This document shows positions 25,701 through 30,820 of a DNA stretch of 30,820 bases, piece by piece. The notes beneath the pieces were generated by a model. The model saw nothing but the letters and a program-made list of their open reading frames with translations. It had not been told where the DNA came from and searched no databases. Location: the NCBI GenBank assembly GCA_905210415.1, contig CAJLWM010000020.1:1-30820 (forward strand), in the 5' to 3' direction. Source of the stretch: an uncultured Prevotellaceae bacterium (GTDB lineage Bacteria > Bacteroidota > Bacteroidia > Bacteroidales > Muribaculaceae). The position numbers and the translations under genes are program-made. Positions within the stretch are counted from its first letter, which is position 1. Each line of letters starts with the position of its first letter.

Positions 25701-26359
25701 CAGGTAGCCTCTACCTCGATGAGACTATCCGCCGCATGGTGGCTACCACACGGTCTACTATCAACGATTTGGCATATATGCTCATTTATGAGGGCGCTGA
25801 GGCTACAATCAAGGCTGAGAGCAAGGAAGAGCCTGTGAGCGCCGAAGAAAAGGCTAAACTCACCGCTTATGCAGCCGACAGATTCACTAAGGCTCGCACA
25901 GTGCTTCTGCTGATGGAAGAGAAGTTGCCGGTTAAGGCTTGTCCATACTCTGTTCACATGGGTTACAGCATTGCTCAGACTTGGGACTTCCTCGCTCAGT
26001 ATGGCGGCAATAAGGCCGATAAGGAGCATTGCATCAAGCTTGTTGAGGAAGAGATTGAGCATTGGGGACAATATGTGAGATTCTATCAAAGTCTTAATAC
26101 TTCGCTTTATAATCGTCTCACAATGAACGACCGATATATCGACCAACGCATGTTCCCAGAATTGCTCTATTATCTGAGCCAATTGTCGGCATCGCGTGGC
26201 AAGAAAATGGTAGAAACGATGATGAAGAAGAATGTAAACGTAGAACGTTCGCTCAACTTCTTGTATCAATCGCAGACTAAGGCGAGCGCTGCACAGGAAG
26301 AGCAGCAAGTGGCACAAGCCACTGAGGCTGCAGCTGATTCTACGGCGCCAGTTTGGTGA
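22760..26359 (+). CDS. DUF2723 membrane protein (GT117/TMEM260-like)
   Basis: This 1199-residue protein matches the large Bacteroidota DUF2723 family. After the first helix it has IEPTASFWDCPEFI (D35 and E38) and GHPPGNP (50-56), the conserved first external loop with acidic residues typical of GT-C enzymes. Membrane helices fill roughly residues 1-360 and recur around 580-740. The C-terminal 450 residues are soluble and include the family segment WDDHDRSGR and FTNGDNDTFPLWY. Human TMEM260 in this family is a protein O-mannosyltransferase. An O-glycosyltransferase role using a polyprenyl-phosphate sugar is therefore plausible but not shown for bacterial members. It has its own promoter and is bracketed by terminators. 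Codon use is balanced, unlike the AT-rich GT genes. Confidence 0.88.
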   Translation: MKKYNTLNNALGWLMFAVAAITYLLTIEPTASFWDCPEFISQGYKLEIGHPPGNPIFMLAARFAINFVSDPAKASVAVNVMSAILSALTILLLFWTVTHLVKKLLVVDGEEDKMTLAQYLVIFGSGVAGALAYTWSDTFWFSAVEAEVYAFSSFCTALVFWLILKWENRADEPNSDRYLILIAYVIGVSIAVHLLNLLCIPAIVLVFYYKKYKDTTVKGSLIALGVSFVIIALILYGLVPGFVKAAQVFELFCVNVLGMPYNSGVLLYAIIDFGVFAWCLYELYRQTNPVAIKVSFLAAITLSGMLFFGNGWLIAALLIVALGIYLFFFCPRIPVRVFTLVALSILVIFIGYSSYALILIRSNSHTPINQNTPDNVFSLSSYLNREQYGDRPLVYGQTFSSGIVYQDNGKGGFSPVAKEGKNLYAKDVESAKDGKDHYFMKGRDEKYKMNPELDMLFPRMYSGAHMKEYKEWVNLQGEMVNATTRLDKDGNPIASEAKVKPTFLENLQFFIDYQLNYMYWRYFMWNFAGRQNDISAQGEITNGNWISGIPFLDEMRLGDQSLMPDDLAKNNKGHNVFYLMPLILGIIGLLWQAYAGKKGIEQFWVIFFLFFMTGIAIVIYLNQTPSQPRERDYAFAGSFYAYAIWIGMGVAGLWSTVLYLIKMNLKSKLKKNDKSAANAKAAEPEVEVRESHKLVVAVFAALVGLLVPLQMVSQTWDDHDRSGRYPARDFGMNYLSSLDKDAIIFTNGDNDTFPLWYCQEVEGFRTDVRVINLSYLSTDWYIDQMRYPTYDSAPVPMLADKTTYAYDRRQYNYFIEPDTTPTPVLKSLERLYAPDYNKNIWGLPELKYPVMYIPVDADVAIKQGVVSESKRASIQESIFVDLVNDPVVGRDQALACNGTMVLDILASSVAQGWKRPVYFAMTVPDRYYVGLKPYMQNTGMAYEVTPIRQLTSDGEIVTNTDKAYENVTKKFRWAGIDKATPGSLYLDETIRRMVATTRSTINDLAYMLIYEGAEATIKAESKEEPVSAEEKAKLTAYAADRFTKARTVLLLMEEKLPVKACPYSVHMGYSIAQTWDFLAQYGGNKADKEHCIKLVEEEIEHWGQYVRFYQSLNTSLYNRLTMNDRYIDQRMFPELLYYLSQLSASRGKKMVETMMKKNVNVERSLNFLYQSQTKASAAQEEQQVAQATEAAADSTAPVW

Positions 26360-26382
26360 ACATTTTTTGAAACCATAATATG

Positions 26383-26437
26383 AAAACAAGGATTGTCCGT
26401 AGGCATAGATGTGCAAAACGTGGGCAATCCTTGTTTT
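26383..26437 (+). terminator. Strong long-stem terminator after the DUF2723 gene
   Basis: A 16-bp stem, positions 26383-26398 pairing with 26422-26437 with one wobble, carries AAAACAAGG on one arm and CCTTGTTTT on the other. The loop is 23 nt. Because it has A-run and T-run flanks it could stop transcription in both directions. Confidence 0.75.
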
Positions 26438-26508
26438 ATTTATCCCGAGTCGGGCTTATATAAAATGCATCCGATTTGGGGCTTAAACAACACTAAACGA
26501 AAATATAT

Positions 26509-27129
26509 ATGTTTGTAGAACAACCGCCACTACTATATCGCATGCTGTTTCCTGAATGTTTGTGGCGCATTCACAAGAAGCGCAAGTGCGTGTATCTAAC
26601 ATTCGACGACGGCCCGATTCTTGAGGTTACGCCGTGGGTGCTCGATACGCTTGACCGTTATGGGGTGAAGGCCACTTTCTTTATGGTTGGAGAGAATGCA
26701 CAGCGCCATCCCGAATTGCTGGCTGAGGTGCTTCGTCGTGGTCATAGTGTGGGCAATCACACCATGAATCACATGCAAGGCAGCAAGGTCACTAAAGCCA
26801 CCTATATGGACAATGTGGAGCAAGCCAATGCTTTGCTGCACACCAACCTTTTCCGTCCGCCACACGGCTTGATGCGATTTGGCCAAGCCAAGATGGTGAA
26901 GTCCGACTACACTGTGGTGATGTATGATGTGGTGACACGCGATTATGCGCGAAATATTGATGGCAAGGGTGTGCTTGCCAACGTCAAGCGGTATACTCGC
27001 AAGGGATCAATCATCGTGTTTCACGATTCGCTGAAGGCCGAAAAAAACATGAAATATGCTTTGCCAAGAGCCATAGAGTGGCTGCAGCAAAATGGATATG
27101 AGTTCGATAAAATACCAATGCACCCATAA
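26509..27129 (+). CDS. Polysaccharide deacetylase (NodB domain)
   Basis: This 206-residue protein is essentially one NodB domain of carbohydrate esterase family 4, which removes acetyl groups from N-acetylated sugars with a metal ion. The motifs are TFDDGP (D33 and D34), NHTMNH (H84 and H88 for metal binding), RPPHG (116-120), DVVTRD (140-145) and IIVFHDSLK. Only the short lead LLYRMLFPECLWRIHKKRK precedes the domain; there is no signal peptide, so the location is unclear. It could act on peptidoglycan precursors or surface polysaccharide. The 3' end overlaps queG by 38 nt. No promoter consensus was found in the gap after the upstream terminator. Confidence 0.88.
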   Translation: MFVEQPPLLYRMLFPECLWRIHKKRKCVYLTFDDGPILEVTPWVLDTLDRYGVKATFFMVGENAQRHPELLAEVLRRGHSVGNHTMNHMQGSKVTKATYMDNVEQANALLHTNLFRPPHGLMRFGQAKMVKSDYTVVMYDVVTRDYARNIDGKGVLANVKRYTRKGSIIVFHDSLKAEKNMKYALPRAIEWLQQNGYEFDKIPMHP

Positions 27130-28021
27130 GCAGGACATTAAGCAAAAGGCCGCAGAACTGGGCTTTGCTGCTTGTGGTATGGCGATTGCCGAGGCTGTTG
27201 ATGCCGAGGCCCGCTATGCCCGTTGGCTAAGTGAAGGCAAGAACTTCTGCATGGATTATGCCGCGCGCTACACCGATGTGCGTAGCAATCCGCAAAATCT
27301 GTTGCTCGGTGCCGCTACGGTGATATCGTTGGCTCTCAACTATTATCCATCTTCGCGTCAGACCGACGATGCGCTGCAAATATCATACTATGCCTATGGG
27401 CGTGATTATCATGAGGTGATGCGCGAGCGCATGCTTCGGTTGGCGCAATATATTCACGAGCAATACCAAGCAGAATGTAGGGTGTGCGTTGATACTGCAC
27501 CCATACGCGAGAAATACTGGGCACAACGTGCAGGAATTGGGTTTATTGGGCGCAACAATCTTCTCATATTGCCAGGACGGGGATCGTATTTCTTCTTAGG
27601 CGAGATAGTCACTACGCTATCGCTTGAGCCCGATGAGCCATGCCGAATCAGTTGCGGCGATTGCCACCGCTGTGTGGATGCTTGCCCTGGTGGAGCGTTG
27701 AGCCATGATGGTGGCGCAGTAGATGCGTCGCGATGCTTGTCGTGTCTGCTCATAGAGTATCGTGGCGAGCAATTGCCAGATTGGGCGGTAAAAGCCAAGG
27801 GAAACCGCCTGTATGGTTGCGACCAGTGCCAGAAAGTGTGTCCGCACAACAGCAAGGCAGAGCCCACCCAGATAGAGGAATTCGCGCCTCGAAAAGAAAT
27901 CCTTAGTCTAAGTCCGGAGCAAGTGCGCGATATGCAGCAACCGCAGTTCAGCGCATTGTTCTCGCATTCCGCCATCAAGCGCGTAAAGCTCGCCGGCCTA
28001 AAGCGCAACCTCGGCGACTAA
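27092..28021 (+). CDS. queG: Epoxyqueuosine reductase
   Basis: This 309-residue iron-sulfur and cobalamin protein reduces epoxyqueuosine to queuosine in the wobble position of GUN-anticodon tRNAs. The first [4Fe-4S] cysteines are C188, C191, C194 and C198 (CGDCHRCVDACPG). The second set is C215, C218, C243, C246 and C250 (CLSC, then YGCDQCQKVCPHN). The VDTAP segment with D134, ahead of REKYWAQRAGIGFIGRN, is the conserved catalytic region. The protein is shorter than the 370-390 residue E. coli and Bacillus enzymes and lacks a C-terminal HEAT-like extension, which is common in this phylum. The ATG at 27092 lies inside the deacetylase gene; ATG 27098 is an alternative. Confidence 0.93.
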   Translation: MDMSSIKYQCTHKQDIKQKAAELGFAACGMAIAEAVDAEARYARWLSEGKNFCMDYAARYTDVRSNPQNLLLGAATVISLALNYYPSSRQTDDALQISYYAYGRDYHEVMRERMLRLAQYIHEQYQAECRVCVDTAPIREKYWAQRAGIGFIGRNNLLILPGRGSYFFLGEIVTTLSLEPDEPCRISCGDCHRCVDACPGGALSHDGGAVDASRCLSCLLIEYRGEQLPDWAVKAKGNRLYGCDQCQKVCPHNSKAEPTQIEEFAPRKEILSLSPEQVRDMQQPQFSALFSHSAIKRVKLAGLKRNLGD

Positions 28022-28062
28022 CCCCATACAGTAAAAGTTTATGCACATCGTTTCTTGTAAAA

Positions 28063-28112
28063 TAGCAGAAATGGTAAGGACTGATATGACCTTGTCGCTG
28101 CTAAACTTTTTT
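28063..28112 (+). terminator. Possible terminator after queG
   Basis: An imperfect hairpin is formed by TAGCAG (28063-28068) with CTGCTA (28098-28103), and by AAGG with CCTT inside it. Six T follow at 28107-28112. The stem is interrupted, so it is only a moderate candidate. Confidence 0.35.
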
Positions 28113-28131
28113 GAAAAACGGGGGGTGCTGA

Positions 28132-28158
28132 AAAACAGTGATATGTTATCATTGTTTT
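28132..28158 (+). terminator. Hairpin between queG and the DUF4153 gene
   Basis: AAAACAGTGATA (28132-28143) pairs with TATCATTGTTTT (28147-28158) over 12 bp with one wobble around a TGT loop. The T-run lies within the stem. It is 12 nt upstream of the -7 box of the next gene, so it may be a terminator or a promoter-linked element. Confidence 0.45.
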
Positions 28159-28170
28159 CAAAAAAAACAA

Positions 28171-28178
28171 TATATTTG
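28171..28178 (+). promoter_or_regulatory. Candidate -7 box of the DUF4153 gene
   Basis: TATATTTG matches TAnnTTTG. The nearest TTG (28152-28154) is 16 nt upstream, shorter than usual, and lies within the preceding hairpin. The start codon at 28212 is 33 nt downstream. Confidence 0.45.
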
Positions 28179-28211
28179 CGATAGAAATTAATCATTAAAA
28201 GAGTGTTGGTT

Positions 28212-29810
28212 ATGAAATGGATTAGATTGGATTATCTGAGGGAGCGCTGCAGGGTGCTTGTAGTGCAATATCCAGTGGAGTTGGTCGCTTGCATCGTGGC
28301 ATACGCGGCGTTGATGTGTAGTAATTTGGGCTATTGGAATAATAATAAGGCGCTCCTTTTGCCATTGGTGTTTGGCGCGTCGTATGGCATAAACAATTTC
28401 ACCCGACAGGGTAAATTGCCGCGCTGGGCCTATTATGCCACTTTGGCGTTGCTGGTGGTAGCGCTGGTGGTGCAAGAAATGCACTTCATCTATTCGCCAG
28501 CCTATTGGTTCGGTCTGCTGCTTGCCGCAATGTTTGTGGTGCTGTCGGAACGTGGGCGTGCCGATAACGAGGTGTCAAGAAATTTTGTGAACGTAGTGCA
28601 ATCGTTGGTGAGCGCTGTTGTGGTGGCCGTAGTGCTGTCGGTGCTATTTTTGTTGATATATTTTTCGGTGAAATATATATTCAGCATCTCTTACGACTCC
28701 GATCGCTTGCTTGAATATGTGCTCGAATTTATTTGGATAGTGATTGCACCGTCGTCTTATCTGATAGGTATTGATTCCAGTCGCAAGAGCCAGTGGAACA
28801 TTAGCAAGTTTGGCGATATTCTCATCAACTATATTCTTGGTTCGGCAATACTTATTTATACAGTGATTCTGTATCTCTATTTGGTTCAGATTAGTTTTAA
28901 GTTATCGTTGCCGTTGGGCGGTCTTTCTGCGATGATCACAGCGTTTTATATCGTGACATTCGCATGGTTGCTTTTCCACGAAATGGCGCCGAATAAACAT
29001 TTCCGCTGGCTGTATAAGTATTTCGGGTATATCTCGTTGCCGCTTTTGGTGCTGTTTTGGATAGGATTGACCTATCGCATTAGAGAGTATGGCTTCACCG
29101 AGAGCCGCGTGTATATGATGGTAGCAGGCGTAGAGATGGTGATTGGTTCGGCGGTGCTGATATTTGGCAAGCGCAACAGGTTTTCGTCGATACTTTATGC
29201 AGCAGCGGCGCTGATTGCCCTCTCCACATATATCCCTTATATTTCAGCTAACGACATTGGCGTGCGTTCGCAGACAGAACGTATGATTCGCCTTGCGCGC
29301 CGTGTGGGTGCATACAACGAGAAAACGGGCGAATTGCGTTGGCTTGAGAGCATCGACGAGGAGTATGTTGGCGACTATAGGGAGATGTGGAGCGCTTACA
29401 TATATCTGTGCCGTGAGTCATCAGACGAGGAAATGGAGAAGCGCTATGGGCGGATAAACAAGGTGATTGCGAGGAGCGATGAAGACGGCAGATACAATTC
29501 AGAAGAGTATAATTGCCCTGAAAGAGTTGACGTGGGTGAATATAGATATGTTGTGACGGAAGATTATTGTGCCGAATTTAAGGAAGAGAGGCTGATAGTA
29601 TATATTGGCGACGATGAAGTGCTGAATCAGCCGGCAAAGATGTTTAAAGCGAAAAATGGCGTGATGAGGCCTGGTGCTGACTTCTTTAAGTATAACAACG
29701 AAGAATATATGCTGGTGATTAGTAAGGCTAATGTGTATTCCGACGGGTCGATTTACACCTATGAATACACGCTGTTGGCTAAAGATAAAACCCGAAAGGC
29801 AAAAAAATAA
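28212..29810 (+). CDS. DUF4153 membrane protein
   Basis: This protein of about 532 residues has about ten membrane helices in its first 350 residues. It contains the family-like segment SSYLIGID and a loop KYFGYISLPLLVLFWIGLTY. A soluble tail of about 180 residues follows, with short beta strands (YRYVVTEDYCAEF; ERLIVYIGDDEVL; YMLVISKANVYSDGSIYTY). The layout fits DUF4153, a membrane family of unknown function common in Bacteroidota. The ATG at 28212 was chosen over GTG 28203, which adds three residues. A DUF2807 protein follows 82 nt later, and the two could be co-transcribed since no clear terminator separates them. Confidence 0.75.
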   Translation: MKWIRLDYLRERCRVLVVQYPVELVACIVAYAALMCSNLGYWNNNKALLLPLVFGASYGINNFTRQGKLPRWAYYATLALLVVALVVQEMHFIYSPAYWFGLLLAAMFVVLSERGRADNEVSRNFVNVVQSLVSAVVVAVVLSVLFLLIYFSVKYIFSISYDSDRLLEYVLEFIWIVIAPSSYLIGIDSSRKSQWNISKFGDILINYILGSAILIYTVILYLYLVQISFKLSLPLGGLSAMITAFYIVTFAWLLFHEMAPNKHFRWLYKYFGYISLPLLVLFWIGLTYRIREYGFTESRVYMMVAGVEMVIGSAVLIFGKRNRFSSILYAAAALIALSTYIPYISANDIGVRSQTERMIRLARRVGAYNEKTGELRWLESIDEEYVGDYREMWSAYIYLCRESSDEEMEKRYGRINKVIARSDEDGRYNSEEYNCPERVDVGEYRYVVTEDYCAEFKEERLIVYIGDDEVLNQPAKMFKAKNGVMRPGADFFKYNNEEYMLVISKANVYSDGSIYTYEYTLLAKDKTRKAKK

Positions 29811-29828
29811 AGAAAAAATTGCCTCTTG

Positions 29829-29846
29829 TGTGCAACTTTTTGCACA
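29829..29846 (+). promoter_or_regulatory. Perfect 7-bp hairpin between the DUF4153 and DUF2807 genes
   Basis: TGTGCAA (29829-29835) and TTGCACA (29840-29846) form a perfect stem with loop CTTT, with GCC and GGC flanking it. No T-run follows. It may be a weak terminator, an mRNA-end structure or an operator. No TAnnTTTG box was seen before the next gene. Confidence 0.35.
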
Positions 29847-29892
29847 GGCTATGTAGTCTAAGATAGTAAAGAATTAATAAATATTATTTGTT

Positions 29893-30735
29893 ATGAAAAA
29901 ATTATTTGCATTATTGGTAATGTTTGTCGTGGCTTCGGTTATGAGTGTATATGCCCTTGATATAGTGAAAGCCAATGGCAAGTATGTGACTAAAAAAGTC
30001 GCAGGAGTGTCGGGGTTTACCGAATTGACAGTGAAAGGTTCGGTGGACGTAGTATATAAAGAATCTAAGACCACAAACGTGCAAATTGTGGGCTCGGAGA
30101 ACGTGGTGAAATATGTAGATGTGAAGCAGTCGGGCAACACGCTCATTGTGAGTCAGAAAAACAATGCGTCGATTAATCTTGTGGGCACAAAGTTGCGAGT
30201 TGAGGTATATGCTCCAAACGTGAAAAAGTTTTTGTCGGCAGGTTCGTCGGATATTGCTATCTATAGCAACATTGTCCGCGATGAAATCGTGTGCGGCATA
30301 AAGGGTAGTGGCGATATAAGTGCTTACGGGCTCAAGGCCGACAAGATTGTGGTAGGCATAGAGGGTAGCGGCGACTTCAAGGCACGCCGACTTGATGCTA
30401 CCAACATTGACCTTGGAGTGGTAGGCAGCGGCGATATCGAGTTGAAGACTGTGAAGGCAGGCAAGATTTCGGCTGCTGTTGAAGGTAGCGGCGATGTGAA
30501 AATCAGCAATGGCGCTGCGCAGGAGGCCAACCTATCGGCGAAGGGTAGTGGCGACATTAAGGCAGTGAATCTGCGTGCCGTTAAGACTACAGCCGTGGCT
30601 CTTGGCAGCAGTGAGGTGAAGTGCTGTGCCACTAAGGAATTGGTGGCTGTAGCCAGTGGGGCTGGCGAAGTGACTTATTACGGCAATCCCGCTAAAGTCT
30701 CTACGAAGGGCTCTGTGAACCATAGAGGCAACTGA
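29893..30735 (+). CDS. DUF2807 (head GIN domain) secreted protein
   Basis: The 280-residue product begins with a signal peptide (MKKLFALLVMFVVASVMSVYA) and is exported. The mature part opens with FTELTVKGSVDVVYKES, the typical start of the putative auto-transporter adhesin, head GIN (DUF2807) domain. A repeat of exactly 20 residues follows, with GSGD at 138, 158, 178, 198 and 218. Weaker copies are GSSD at 117, GSSE at 238 and GAGE at 256. This predicts a right-handed beta-helix. The product is periplasmic or surface exposed; no lipobox is present and the role of the family is unsettled. It follows the DUF4153 gene by 82 nt. Confidence 0.85.
   Translation: MKKLFALLVMFVVASVMSVYALDIVKANGKYVTKKVAGVSGFTELTVKGSVDVVYKESKTTNVQIVGSENVVKYVDVKQSGNTLIVSQKNNASINLVGTKLRVEVYAPNVKKFLSAGSSDIAIYSNIVRDEIVCGIKGSGDISAYGLKADKIVVGIEGSGDFKARRLDATNIDLGVVGSGDIELKTVKAGKISAAVEGSGDVKISNGAAQEANLSAKGSGDIKAVNLRAVKTTAVALGSSEVKCCATKELVAVASGAGEVTYYGNPAKVSTKGSVNHRGN
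30241..30615 (+). repeat. 60-bp-period repeat inside the DUF2807 gene
   Basis: GSGD codons recur exactly every 60 bp at 30304, 30364, 30424, 30484 and 30544, written GGTAGTGGCGAT, GGTAGCGGCGAC, GGCAGCGGCGAT and similar. Related GSSD and GSSE units flank them at 30241 and 30604. The spacers differ strongly, so the period is held by structure rather than recent duplication. Confidence 0.8.
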
Positions 30736-30820
30736 TAAACCCAAATCGGTCATTAGGCCGTATAAGTAAATTTTGTTTTACTGCTTGGAGTCTTTCGTTT
30801 TTTATAAGGCATCTTTTGCT

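Noticed and set aside
25403..26416. Minus-strand ORF of 337 codons opposite the DUF2723 gene
   Set aside because: It overlaps the conserved C-terminal domain of the DUF2723 protein and the terminator, and shows no recognisable motif.
30736..30820. Right-edge intergenic sequence with a short CGG/CCG hairpin
   Set aside because: The stem is too short and no promoter box or gene start could be supported in these 85 nt.

Overview
The window looks like a chromosomal segment from a Bacteroidales bacterium, probably of the Muribaculaceae/Prevotella/Bacteroides group. Four things point there: several promoters of the Bacteroidota type (TAnnTTTG about 19-20 nt after a TTG), start sites without Shine-Dalgarno sequences, the glycine-lipid genes glsA and glsB, and phylum-typical families (Wzi-like barrel, DUF2723, DUF4153, DUF2807). 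No phage genes, insertion sequences, CRISPR arrays or rRNA genes were seen.

Left part (1-5560). A minus-strand polytopic membrane protein, probably a GT-C-type glycosyltransferase, and the start of a second minus-strand gene run off the left edge. They diverge from a four-gene plus-strand operon: the O-acyltransferase GlsA, the N-acyltransferase GlsB, a Wzi-like outer-membrane barrel and a small lipocalin-like lipoprotein. The operon appears devoted to the cell envelope. Housekeeping part (5561-7195): tyrS and a tRNA-Gln, each with a clear promoter, and a strong terminator after the tRNA.

Polysaccharide locus (about 7250-22503). Most genes are tightly packed and many overlap by ATGA. In order they are: a possible leader ORF and hairpin, flippase Wzx, hexapeptide-repeat O-acetyltransferase, GT2, GT2, GT4, GT2, membrane acyltransferase 3, a fucosyltransferase-like GT-B protein, a GT4-like protein, a palindromic intergenic repeat, an EpsG-type polymerase (Wzy), GT2, GT4, a CapM-like GT4, and a DegT-type aminotransferase ending at a terminator. 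This is a Wzx/Wzy-dependent surface polysaccharide (capsule or O-antigen) locus. The first half (about 8960-14400) is visibly AT-rich compared with the second half, which suggests a mosaic origin. No initiating phosphoglycosyltransferase, nucleotide-sugar synthesis genes or Wza/Wzc export genes lie in the window.

Right part (22650-30820). A large DUF2723 (GT117/TMEM260-like) membrane protein is followed by a strong terminator. Next come a NodB-type polysaccharide deacetylase overlapping queG, a DUF4153 membrane protein, and a DUF2807 secreted protein with an exact 20-residue repeat. I found no gene that is clearly a new system. The most interesting points are near-leaderless divergent promoters around a palindrome, inverted repeats in the tyrS promoter, a possible leader-peptide attenuator before wzx, the mosaic glycan locus, and a DUF2723 protein beside a flippase and glycosyltransferase cluster.
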